64,000 nucleotides of DNA from Stercoripulliclostridium_A sp045577735 (GTDB lineage Bacteria; Bacillota; Clostridia; Christensenellales; DTU072): the NCBI GenBank assembly GCA_045577735.1, contig JAZNIY010000019.1, positions 62,001-126,000 on the forward strand, given 5' to 3'. A program made the translations under genes and the position numbers. The notes below the pieces were generated by a model, which made no database searches, was not told the DNA's origin, and worked only from the letters and a program-made list of their open reading frames with translations. Shown here one piece after another: positions 17,401 through 24,357 of this stretch. Numbering within the stretch: the stretch's first letter is position 1; each line of letters opens with the position of its first letter.

Positions 17401-18011
17401 CTTTAAGTATTACGATAAATGCAAGTGGTCAAGGTGCAATGGTAGGTGGTATGGTTGGCATTAATTATGGAGAATTATATGCCGCTTTATTTTGTACAAT
17501 AAATATAGAGAGTTATTGGGAGCAGGGTGCCGTAGGTGGAATTGCAGGTAAGAATGAAGTAGGTGCTATAATAATACCAGGGACTACAAGTGGGACAATA
17601 AAAGCAAAGAGTGACGTTGGAGGAATCGCAGGCGTTAATAATGGAACTATAAATAGTGGAATATGTGGTGTTGAGATAACATATTATCAATATACTGCTG
17701 TTAATAGAAGTATTGGTGGTATTGTCGGTTTAAACAATCCAGCAGGATCTTTGATAGGTAGCATGACATTTTGTGGCAATATTATTTATGGTGGCTATAC
17801 GATATGGTATTCATCTTGGAGTGGTTCTTCTGTAAATATGGATATTGATCCACGTATTGGGAAAATCATAGGGGAAAATTGTGCGAATGTTGGTGAAAAA
17901 TTAACAGCAAGTTTTTCGTATTCCAACGCATCGATTAATGTTGGTCTATTATTTGATACCCAGAAAGAATATATTAGTGCTTTTGGGTACATTGGCAATA
18001 ATAAAGCATAA
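14421..18011 (+). CDS. Large secreted surface protein with C-terminal GLUG-type repeats
   Basis: 1196 aa. The signal sequence (about 1-37) contains FFCCTPT, a weak lipobox-like site. The middle is an Asn/Ser/Thr-rich beta region; at about 718-750 WMVDGTEVV...LEIGEQYELE resembles a segment of the next gene's product. From about 975, repeats of GGxxGxNxG type occur (GGMVGINYGEL, GGIAGKNEVG, GGIAGVNNGTI, GGIVGLNNPAG), the GLUG-like beta-helix signature of adhesins. No LPxTG or membrane anchor at the C-terminus. AAAGGAGG precedes the ATG. Very AT-rich, with NAT-GTN codon pairs unlike core genes. Probably transcribed from element B with the 70-aa peptide. Confidence 0.65.
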   Translation: MLKGKSVKIILLLNLVFIASIIFFCCTPTQELIMAKANNENFIITQGMYDNYTDSDYLFNSNSQKITDYPTDESLYKASSSIVANEGVLSASILDDDNIVKIIPKELFINIGDHLYIGKEYGFYVNTVAQAINSNNRRSTVMVFDITTQNNFIETVDNFIVELTPIFQYEYVYLTCEESVFYISSIENKEIYNKQVSYSTTKPVVIPIAVVNNLGTAVNYELIEKYYLKDICFTAQVLNEQALNQNDANYNCIQDNGAFFIAVDYTYDGLSRYIIEPTTEQQVIFALDTVSVALGITSLVVPDFGLLGLLSTVLSSSSYAYNLSTSNYEVLMQGEADFETISSGQLTTKRLYTTKTSQMAQYGGLVKAAGVCVNSNGKDSIWYGTNSNAAAYFTVSNGGDEYARYYREIGLQIVDSEGNQKCIGSSIYHYLYGNPIAQEIQFEEETAVYLLPSGNNLFVFDAPFLSDYKLTVNSNEEVALKVNNNIITGINNVFTTRINESDNVSIQVYGNVNAVNTSIKIEPSSTLTNISIPANGKYLLFVDILTIDCKVISLTNSTISIDNIFTVENGALQNYTLNSINVSSSNSLNVALDIGKKYFLLSNLNNQLEITNMVFSEVAVIDIGINSNKTICIGNYTYQKFITSNTATYAFTFDFDEAIIAMNIFDLNFNAVASYRTDKTMFAMNLYGTYWIAYRNNDNLATSQITGDIIISIEDNAYKWMVDGTEVVSQDVFLEIGEQYELELWINNSEKINDLFLSMGMNCALSSSGILDISFDCPTRQREIIIVTNIVIGTNFPPPALYITPVPSSKISIINSVNTQTQLGFVWQISSTEITSFKYTISNGVEYQVTVSNSISGTVDIISTVDYNAIYATIIITKIGIGEMEYAYNGDESSSYYMNVCFDSGTGTEADPFLIKYPRHFNNLKYVSKPNTNYYYKQMQNLDFQGSATERNVSFYGNYNSNAKSITNVVISSNGSLVGGLFSENYGRISSFLSLSITINASGQGAMVGGMVGINYGELYAALFCTINIESYWEQGAVGGIAGKNEVGAIIIPGTTSGTIKAKSDVGGIAGVNNGTINSGICGVEITYYQYTAVNRSIGGIVGLNNPAGSLIGSMTFCGNIIYGGYTIWYSSWSGSSVNMDIDPRIGKIIGENCANVGEKLTASFSYSNASINVGLLFDTQKEYISAFGYIGNNKA

Positions 18012-18064
18012 GTGATATCATCAATTTGTTTTTGAAATAATGAATTTTGCAGAAGGAGAAGATA

Positions 18065-19390
18065 ATGAAAAAAGCAAGAAATCTTTTATTGATTCTTTTA
18101 AGCATTATTACGTTAACGCTACTAATTTTCGGAGTGGCATCAAGCCTGTATTCTCAAGAGGATTTGAATCATTCCACGATAGATAGCGATAACTCGGTCA
18201 GCACTCCGTCGACGCAAGATCCAGATGATCAACTTAAATCTGAAAAGATTGAATTAACGTTGGGGGTATTAAAAGAATTTGACTTGGCGATAGGATCTTC
18301 TGCATGTTTTGTTATGGATTGTATTGATTGTTATGCCGATTATGAGATTACTATAACGGCAAGTGAAAATCTTAAACTGAAAATTGATGGCGAAGAAATT
18401 GCGGGCGACGAAAATAAGTTTATTTGTAAATTGCTAAAAGGGGCGTTCGACATAGAGGTTTTCGGTTCTCAAGTTGTACTTGAGAAAGCCCAAATAAAAG
18501 TTGATATTTCTGTGCAGGATAAAGATATAGAAATTCCAAATGGCTCTGCGAGAATGGTAGCAATAAAGTCCGACGATTATAACATTTTACCGCTTTATAT
18601 AAATTGCGAAGAAATGGTATATGTAAAAGTATATAGCCTAGATGGGGAAAAGCTTGCTGAGATTTCCGCTCCCGATACGTTCAGTGCGTGGCACCATAGC
18701 AATCAATATTCTTTGGCACTTCTTCCCGGCACGACCTATCTACGTTTGTATGGTTCAAGCGGCAAAGCTTTGAGCTTGGATTTGATTATCGGAGAGCAAC
18801 CGCTTTATTTGGCAATGAATGAGATTAATGAAACGGAGTTCGATTCTGTAATAAAATTTTACAAACTCGAATTGTGTGAATACACAAACGTAAAGGTTAC
18901 AGTGTCACAGTTTGACGCTCAAGAAACGCAAAATTGTTATATTGAGGTGTTGGATAGCAAATTCAATACTATATATTCGCTCGCGGGCAATAATGCGCGT
19001 GAGATTTACGGCGTGGAGAATTATTGTTGGATAGGGTTAAAGAAAACCCAATCAAGTGATAGCAGTCGTTTTCAAGTGGAGATAGAAAATATAGAAGCTC
19101 CTTGCAAGTGGTATGTCGACAGTCAGCCTGTTAGCAACAGCATAACTCTTGAAACAGGCAAATCCTACGAATTGGAGCAGGTATTTACCGACAGCGAAGA
19201 GTGCGCGGTAAGCTTTAGAGTAATTGTGGCAAACTATAATAATGACGATATCATTGTGTTAGAAAATAATCTTCTGACAATCAAACAAATTGAACTTATT
19301 GACGAAGAACCGCTTTTAATTGTAAATGGATATTCGTCAAACGGTCAGACTTGTTCGTATGCTTTATATGTAAAAATATACAACAGATGA
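18065..19390 (+). CDS. Secreted protein of unknown function
   Basis: 441 aa. N-terminal signal anchor (about 5-27), Ser/Asp-rich linker (33-60), then beta-rich domains. The segment CKWYVDSQPV...LETGKSYELE (near 355) matches the KW-VDG domain of the preceding 1196-aa protein, so the two are related. The ATG at 18065 follows AAGGAGAAG; an in-frame TTG at 18047 is less likely. Its stop overlaps the start of an Rhs-tip gene as ATGA. GC is higher than that of the preceding gene, suggesting a different origin for this 3' half. Confidence 0.55.
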   Translation: MKKARNLLLILLSIITLTLLIFGVASSLYSQEDLNHSTIDSDNSVSTPSTQDPDDQLKSEKIELTLGVLKEFDLAIGSSACFVMDCIDCYADYEITITASENLKLKIDGEEIAGDENKFICKLLKGAFDIEVFGSQVVLEKAQIKVDISVQDKDIEIPNGSARMVAIKSDDYNILPLYINCEEMVYVKVYSLDGEKLAEISAPDTFSAWHHSNQYSLALLPGTTYLRLYGSSGKALSLDLIIGEQPLYLAMNEINETEFDSVIKFYKLELCEYTNVKVTVSQFDAQETQNCYIEVLDSKFNTIYSLAGNNAREIYGVENYCWIGLKKTQSSDSSRFQVEIENIEAPCKWYVDSQPVSNSITLETGKSYELEQVFTDSEECAVSFRVIVANYNNDDIIVLENNLLTIKQIELIDEEPLLIVNGYSSNGQTCSYALYVKIYNR

Positions 19391-20334
19391 TTTTTCAGAA
19401 TAAGGTAGGGGTTATTGACACAAGTGGTAACCTTGTAGTACAATATGCCTATGATAGTTGGGGCAAAGTATTGTCCACAACTGGCAGTATGGCAAATACT
19501 GTAGGCACCTTGAATCCCATCAGATACCGTGGTTATTATTACGATGTAGAAACAGGTTTATATTACCTACAAAGTCGCTATTATGACCCCGAAACAGGTA
19601 GATTTATTTCCCCAGATGTTATAGCAGAGGGCGGAAATATTTATGCCTACTGCTTAAACGACCCCGTTAATCGTAGTGATGAGAGTGGGTATTTGTCTAA
19701 AAAGTGGAAACAAGGCATAATCATTGCTGCATCCGCAGTTGTTTCAGTAGCAGTTGTTGCTGTTACTGTAGCAACCGGAGGAATAGCTTCGCCTGTTATT
19801 GTAGGAATGCTTGCTGGCTTTGGTGTTAGCGCAGGTCTTTCTATGGCCAACCAAGCCATAAATGGAGAAGGCGTGGATTGGCTACAGGTGGGGGTAGATG
19901 GAGCCGTTGGAATGGCCTTTGGTGCATTAGGAGGTTCTTCAATCAATGCCATAGGTATGGCTATGGCAAGCGGAATTTTAGGCGCTGGAAGTAGTATAGC
20001 AAACAATTGGATAAACGACGAAGAGATAGATTATTTGCAAGCGGGTATTTCAGGTGGATTGAGTGCGTTGATAGGAGGATTGAGTGGAGGTGGCGCTCAA
20101 TATGGTAAAACTGCAAAAAGACAAGCTGCTATTCAAACAAGAAAACAAATTATACAAAGAAACAGTGCTGGTGGATATCGTTCTTCAAGCAATTATAAGT
20201 TTGCTTTGAACTCTAATAAATTAAGGATAGATCGTTTAACTAAAATTCTAAAAATAGAAGCCATATCGGAGGTTTTAATTAGCACTTACATTACGTTAGA
20301 TATTACGGTTTATCAATCGCTCTTATTTGGTTGA
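19387..20334 (+). CDS. Orphan Rhs tip with hydrophobic pre-toxin region
   Basis: 315 aa. Starts inside the last Rhs repeat (KVGVIDTSGNLVVQYAYDSW) and carries the Rhs core signature RYRGYYYDVETGLYYLQSRY, then YDPETGRFISPD (46-77). A Gly/Ala-rich hydrophobic stretch (about 108-245) and a short basic C-terminal part (250-315) follow, the position of the variable toxin in Rhs proteins. There is no signal peptide or full Rhs barrel, so this looks like a displaced 3' cassette. The ATG overlaps the upstream stop, so fusion by recombination or coupling is possible. Whether the C-terminus is an intact toxin is unknown. Confidence 0.7.
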   Translation: MIFQNKVGVIDTSGNLVVQYAYDSWGKVLSTTGSMANTVGTLNPIRYRGYYYDVETGLYYLQSRYYDPETGRFISPDVIAEGGNIYAYCLNDPVNRSDESGYLSKKWKQGIIIAASAVVSVAVVAVTVATGGIASPVIVGMLAGFGVSAGLSMANQAINGEGVDWLQVGVDGAVGMAFGALGGSSINAIGMAMASGILGAGSSIANNWINDEEIDYLQAGISGGLSALIGGLSGGGAQYGKTAKRQAAIQTRKQIIQRNSAGGYRSSSNYKFALNSNKLRIDRLTKILKIEAISEVLISTYITLDITVYQSLLFG

Positions 20335-20344
20335 GAGGTGTCTT

Positions 20345-20866
20345 ATGGTTATGAAAATTTGTATAGTAATTATAAGTCTTTTAATTCATGTGTTTTTATG
20401 TGTTTATTTTTTGATAAAAATAGTGAAGAGGAATAAAGAGAAAACGTATTATAATAAAATTCTATGGCCAACACTTTATGGACAAATTGGGACTATATCA
20501 ATGATAGGAATTCTTGCAATCTGTGTGTTTGGGTTGTTAATTGATAGGGATTTTTTTCAAAAGGACATATCTCAATTCTTAGGCTATTTGTTTGTAGAAT
20601 GGACTGGAATAATTTTAGGTATTTTAAGTTGCTGTATGAGCTTAAACTGGTCGGTTGAACTAAAAGAAAGCACGTTCCTATATACAAATTCATTTGGAAT
20701 AAAAAGAGAATATAGGTACGATGAATTTTATTCTAAGCCAATGCGAGCTTGTTGGAGATACTATAAAAAAGGACGTAAGCTTTATTTGTTTTCAATTTCT
20801 TATATGATACCGAACTCGGATTTATTAGAAGAAAAATTGCAAGAATATAATATGAAGAAAAAATAG
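20345..20866 (+). CDS. Three-helix membrane protein, possible immunity protein
   Basis: 173 aa with three hydrophobic helices (about 4-28, 48-70, 84-108) and a basic cytosolic tail. It starts 10 bases after the Rhs tip with a GAGAGG ribosome site, the standard place for an Rhs or polymorphic-toxin immunity gene. A membrane immunity protein would fit a membrane-acting toxin, and the Rhs C-terminal region is hydrophobic (inference). No family recognised. A terminator follows. Confidence 0.5.
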   Translation: MVMKICIVIISLLIHVFLCVYFLIKIVKRNKEKTYYNKILWPTLYGQIGTISMIGILAICVFGLLIDRDFFQKDISQFLGYLFVEWTGIILGILSCCMSLNWSVELKESTFLYTNSFGIKREYRYDEFYSKPMRACWRYYKKGRKLYLFSISYMIPNSDLLEEKLQEYNMKKK

Positions 20867-20884
20867 GACAAGCAAAGCATGATT

Positions 20885-20915
20885 AAAAATAGCAGAGAAA
20901 CCCTCTGCTATTTTT
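20885..20915. terminator. Intrinsic terminator
   Basis: AAAAATAGCAGAG (20885-20897) pairs with CTCTGCTATTTTT (20903-20915) around a 5-base loop, closing the Rhs-tip unit. Confidence 0.9.
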
Positions 20916-21004
20916 ATGTATAATTAACAATTTAATATTTCCACAAGTTATTTTTTGTCTTTTTTATAACTAACAAAATATTTTTTAAAACATTTCATTT
21001 TTTT

Positions 21005-21036
21005 GTCACACTTTGTCGAATTTTTATACACTCTAT
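21005..21036 (+). promoter_or_regulatory. Bipartite sigma-type promoter element, copy C
   Basis: GTCACACTTTG starts at 21005 and ACACTCTAT at 21028-21036, again with TTTTA before the second box. It lies after a terminator. The next intact gene is the zinc-ribbon nuclease at 21213, separated by a coding remnant, so this element may now drive the nuclease-SIR2 pair. Confidence 0.65.
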
Positions 21037-21051
21037 ATTAGAAAAAGATGA

Positions 21052-21186
21052 AAAGATGCTAACAATATTGGTTTTTTGGAAGTATCTAGAAAATTAAGAG
21101 AAACTGAAATTCAGACTTGGAGAGATGTGCTAGGCGGTGACCCTAAAGGAGCAATCAATAGATTTTGGCGCGAGTATTGTGAATAA
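21052..21186 (+). pseudogene. C-terminal remnant, possibly of a displaced toxin cassette
   Basis: The frame encodes KDANNIGFLEVSRKLRETEI followed by QTWRDVLGGDPKGAINRFWR and EYCE, then TAA. It is clearly protein-like, but an in-frame TGA lies just upstream and there is no start. It follows the Rhs tip and its neighbour, where old C-terminal toxin fragments commonly collect, but the family is not recognised. Confidence 0.4.
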
Positions 21187-21212
21187 TTAGAATTGAACAC
21201 ACGGAGGACAAA

Positions 21213-22115
21213 ATGAAATGTATAATTTGTGGTAAGCCAAGTGGCAAATATTATTTTTGTGTGAATTGCAATAAGTTAAAAGATGAAGGTAAAATCGTGA
21301 AGTGCGATCAGTGTGGCAAATGGCACAAGAGTAACGAGAAGTGTAGTTGTAGCGTGAGTCAAAAAGATAAAGAGCAAACTAAGACGTGTATAGTTTGTGG
21401 CAAAGATGCACCCAAAGGTAGTTTGTGTTCCGAGTGCTACTACGAAATGAAAGATTTTAAGGAGTCTTTTGATAAAAATGCTAAGTTGTTTGAGATGAAA
21501 GACTATTATTTCAATCTTCGTTCAAGCATATACCGCATGAAAACTTTTGACTACGTAAAGAGTAATTGTAACAAACTTTTTGCAATTGCTAATTTTGTTA
21601 AGGAAATTTGTAAGGACTCTTCCCTTGTCGATAGGGCGGAAAATGATATTGTAGAAATCATAACGTCTAAAAAGCCACAACAAGAAGTAGTTGTGACGGA
21701 AGAAGTAAAAGCAAAAGATAGTCATCGCGAAGAGTTATTGCGTGCTTGTGACGGGCATTATGTCAAGAGTGATCCGGAAGTGGTCATTGATGATATGTTA
21801 TATGAACTCAGAGTGGTTCATTGCTATGAAAAGAAAGTTCCAATAGATTGTGACGAAAAGGCAATTAAATGCGACTGGTTTATCCCCGTTCTCAATGGCC
21901 GAAGTGGTATTTACATAGAGTACTGGGGCATGAACACCAAAGATTATCTTGCCAACAAAGAACGTAAGCGAAAAGCATATAAAGAGCACGACATACCTTT
22001 AATTGAAATCGAAAAAGATGATTACAAAGAAAAAGGCACGTTAAGCGATAGGTTAATATCAGAAATTAATAAACTAGCAAAAAAATACTACAACGTAATA
22101 GATTTTATTAAATAA
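21213..22115 (+). CDS. Zinc-ribbon protein with C-terminal PD-(D/E)XK-like nuclease domain
   Basis: 300 aa. Three Cys4 clusters: C3/C6/C16/C19, C31/C34/C44/C46 and C59/C62/C72/C75. A helical linker (about 80-165) leads to a domain with SDPEVVIDDML (E189), IKCDWFIP (D221) and YIEYWG (E236), followed by a Lys-rich helix. This order matches the restriction-endonuclease-like fold in which a y-D-F-x-P strand is followed by E-x-W/K. It is probably a nucleic-acid-binding nuclease. It sits 25 bases before a nuclease-SIR2 gene with the same strand, suggesting a two-gene defence unit (inference). GGAGGA precedes the ATG. Confidence 0.6.
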   Translation: MKCIICGKPSGKYYFCVNCNKLKDEGKIVKCDQCGKWHKSNEKCSCSVSQKDKEQTKTCIVCGKDAPKGSLCSECYYEMKDFKESFDKNAKLFEMKDYYFNLRSSIYRMKTFDYVKSNCNKLFAIANFVKEICKDSSLVDRAENDIVEIITSKKPQQEVVVTEEVKAKDSHREELLRACDGHYVKSDPEVVIDDMLYELRVVHCYEKKVPIDCDEKAIKCDWFIPVLNGRSGIYIEYWGMNTKDYLANKERKRKAYKEHDIPLIEIEKDDYKEKGTLSDRLISEINKLAKKYYNVIDFIK

Positions 22116-22140
22116 ATTAGAAGCATAAACAGGAGAAAAA

Positions 22141-23523
22141 ATGAAAATAGAAAATTTAAATAAAGATACTTTTGAATTATTTTTGTTTACCGTATTGCGT
22201 CAAAAAGCTGCAGAAGAAAAAAGAAAAATATATTTTGATTTTGGAGTCCCCAAAAGTTTTTATGATGTCAAAAGGTTCGGCGAAATATATTTGGATGCAT
22301 TTGCACCAGATGGGTTGCTAGGTATAGATGGTCCAGTTGCTTTTGAGTTCAGATTAAATATTTCGAAAGATGCTATTTATAGGTATGTTAAGCATTTCCA
22401 CCAATATTTCAAGAATCGCAAGCAACGAATTACGTTGGTATTTATTACAACCTCAAGTGGAGAACAAATAAGGGGATTTTTAGAGGAGGTAGACTATTAT
22501 AATTATTTAAACATTAAGGTGTTAACTAGGGAGATTGTTGAAAGATGGTTGGAAGAATACCCTATAGATTTTAATAATGCGCTACTTTATTACGATAAAG
22601 ATTTTAAGTTTGCCGCAGAGCTTGTATTAGAACACAATGGCATAGAATATTTGGAAAAATCGAAAGAGAAAAGTTTAAAAAATCTTGAAGTATTAAAAAC
22701 AGAACTATTAAATAATGAGAATTTTGCATTAGTATTAGGTTCTGGTGTTTCTATTGATATGGGGGCATTGAGTTGGGGCGAGTTGTTAGAATATTTTGAG
22801 AAAACCCTAAAAAGTAGAAACATCGTTATGGATACACAACTTTTAACAAAGAAAGTTGGCAATTCTAATTTAATAACGGCTCAGGTTTGTAAAGATTTAT
22901 ACGATAGATATAAATTAGATTTTTATTGGGATTTACATCAAGGGTTATATAGAAACAGGAAAGCAGCAATCTCGCAAGAAATGAAGGAGATTGTTAGGAT
23001 TGTTGGGAATTGCTTGAACAAAAAGCACTTTAGAATATTGACTTACAATTTTGACAATTATTTGGAACAAGCCTTAGGAAAGAAAAACATACAATATAAT
23101 ACATTGTATTGCTCAGAAAACTTAAACAATAATGACCTATCAATCTATCATGTACATGGATTTTTACCAGAAGTGTCTAGTAAAAGTTATATACAATCCC
23201 AACATAAAAAATCAATATTTTTGACAGAAGAAAATTACAATGATTTATTTAATCAGCCATATATTTGGCAAATATCAAGTCAATTGTCGTTTTTTAGAGA
23301 AAATACTTGTTTGTTTTTAGGTTGTGGACTAACAGATCCCAATATTAGACGACTTTTAGATTTAACAAAACATAAAAACAAAAAGCACTATGCCATTATG
23401 GTAAAAGATGGTTTATCGGCGAAGGATTTAAGAACAGCAACAGATCATTTTGCAAAATTAAATATAGAAATCATTTGGGTTGATACTCCCCAAGATATTG
23501 TGCATATTTTAAATCAATTATAA
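22141..23523 (+). CDS. SIR2 domain protein with N-terminal restriction-endonuclease-like domain
   Basis: 460 aa. The N-terminal domain (about 1-150) resembles Mrr/PD-(D/E)XK folds: FELFLFTVLRQKA, then DGLLGIDGPVAFEFRL with D57 and E69-F-R. Residues 185-460 form a SIR2_2-type NAD-binding domain: ALVLGSGVSIDMG (196-208), TYNFDNYLE (301-309), YHVHGF (336-341) and LFLGCGLTDPNIRRLL (391-406). Defence-associated SIR2 proteins deplete NAD+ on phage infection. The GSGVS, N303/D305 and H339 signatures look intact, so NADase activity is plausible. A GGAGAA site precedes the ATG. AT-rich like the rest of the accessory region; followed by a terminator. Confidence 0.75.
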   Translation: MKIENLNKDTFELFLFTVLRQKAAEEKRKIYFDFGVPKSFYDVKRFGEIYLDAFAPDGLLGIDGPVAFEFRLNISKDAIYRYVKHFHQYFKNRKQRITLVFITTSSGEQIRGFLEEVDYYNYLNIKVLTREIVERWLEEYPIDFNNALLYYDKDFKFAAELVLEHNGIEYLEKSKEKSLKNLEVLKTELLNNENFALVLGSGVSIDMGALSWGELLEYFEKTLKSRNIVMDTQLLTKKVGNSNLITAQVCKDLYDRYKLDFYWDLHQGLYRNRKAAISQEMKEIVRIVGNCLNKKHFRILTYNFDNYLEQALGKKNIQYNTLYCSENLNNNDLSIYHVHGFLPEVSSKSYIQSQHKKSIFLTEENYNDLFNQPYIWQISSQLSFFRENTCLFLGCGLTDPNIRRLLDLTKHKNKKHYAIMVKDGLSAKDLRTATDHFAKLNIEIIWVDTPQDIVHILNQL

Positions 23524-23594
23524 TTTCTATTATTTAAGGAAGAGTAAACTCTACTATATGCTAGACGTCGGTTCGCTTACTGATTGTTCAACAT

Positions 23595-23640
23595 AAATGC
23601 ACCTCATCAAATATTTTATTAATGAGGTGCATTTTTTATG
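23595..23640. terminator. Bidirectional intrinsic terminator
   Basis: AAATGCACCTCAT (23595-23607) pairs with 23622-23634, followed by T6. It ends the SIR2 unit on the plus strand and a minus-strand remnant on the other. Confidence 0.85.
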
Positions 23641-23641
23641 G

Positions 23642-23818
23642 TTAAAGTTTGTTAGTTTTTTGCGTTGGTATGTAGCACATATCGTCTACTTGAATTGCTT
23701 TGTAGGTAGAGCCATCTATATCAACATTTTTATAAATTGGTCTACCACTGCAACTTGCTCGTAGATAATATTTATCACCTTGCTCTGTAAGTTTCTTGAT
23801 GTTAACAAGCCAATTATT
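23642..23818 (-). pseudogene. C-terminal remnant of an unknown protein
   Basis: The minus strand encodes NNWLVNIKKLTEQGDKYYLR, then ASCSGRPIYKNVDIDGSTYK and AIQVDDMCYIPTQKTNKL, then TAA next to a terminator. It has protein-like composition but is preceded by an in-frame TAA and has no start codon, so only the 3' end survives. Family unknown. Together with the remnant at 5843-5946 it marks the edges of the accessory region. Confidence 0.45.
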
Positions 23819-23843
23819 TTATTAAAATCCGTTTCAAAATGGC

Positions 23844-23883
23844 AAAAAAAACACCCAACAGCCCTTTTACGGGTTCTGTTGGG
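23844..23883 (-). terminator. Terminator of tRNA-Ser
   Basis: On the minus strand CCCAACAG plus an inner CCC pairs with GGG and CTGTTGGG (23854-23883) and is followed by T8. It lies 8 bases beyond the tRNA 3' end. Confidence 0.85.
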
Positions 23884-23890
23884 ATTCGGG

Positions 23891-23985
23891 TGGCGGAAAG
23901 AGTGGGATTCGAACCCACGGAGCCCGTATTAGGGGCTCACACGATTTCGAGTCGTGCGCGTTCAACCAAGCTCCGCCATCTTTCC
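23891..23985 (-). tRNA. trnS: tRNA-Ser (CGA anticodon)
   Basis: 95 bases including an encoded CCA. On the minus strand: acceptor GGAAAGA/TCTTTCC, discriminator G, anticodon stem CACGA/TCGTG with loop CTCGAAA (anticodon CGA at 23947-23949), a long variable arm (AGCCCC...GGGCT) typical of class II tRNAs, and T loop GGTTCGAATCC. It reads UCG codons. It borders the accessory region on the right; tRNA genes are common integration targets, but no second copy of its 3' end was found at the left border. Confidence 0.95.
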
Positions 23986-23996
23986 AATGCCTATCT

Positions 23997-24025
23997 ATAA
24001 TAGCTTATTTTTTTTGGTTTGTAAA
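23997..24025 (-). promoter_or_regulatory. Promoter of tRNA-Ser
   Basis: On the minus strand TTTACA (24020-24025), 17 bases, then TATTAT (23997-24002), with the tRNA 5' end 11 bases downstream. Confidence 0.55.
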
Positions 24026-24145
24026 GAAAAATAAAAACTTTTGCTCTTATTATATGGTAATATTCTATAAATTATGGAAAAAATGGTTGCACTATTTCAT
24101 ATTCAAAATATGTGATTATTTTTCTTTAATTATAACCACGTAATT

Positions 24146-24169
24146 TGCATAAAAATCTAGTTTTATGCA
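24146..24169. promoter_or_regulatory. Perfect inverted repeat, possible operator
   Basis: TGCATAAAA (24146-24154) and TTTTATGCA (24161-24169) are perfect inverted arms around ATCTAG. It lies in the 370-base intergenic region upstream of the GPH transporter and about 70 bases before its promoter. No T tract follows, so an operator is likelier than a terminator. The rest of that region is AT-rich with no gene seen. Confidence 0.35.
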
Positions 24170-24239
24170 GAATGGTTGTTTTTATTGTTAAAAAAGGAGA
24201 GTTTTTACCATTTATTACGCAGTTTTATAAATTTCGGTA

Positions 24240-24268
24240 TTGACCTTAATTATATACTATGTTATTAT
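24240..24268 (+). promoter_or_regulatory. Promoter of the GPH transporter / GH2 unit
   Basis: TTGACC (24240-24245), exactly 17 bases, then TATTAT (24263-24268), about 90 bases before the start codon. The leader has a weak GAAAGTT/AACTTTC hairpin (24297-24322) followed by TTTT, a possible attenuator. Confidence 0.55.
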
Positions 24269-24357
24269 TTTATATAGAATAATGCTTAATTTTTAGGAAA
24301 GTTTCTTCAAACGAGAACTTTCTTTTAATGTTGCAAAAAAACAAGGAGAGGTACAAA

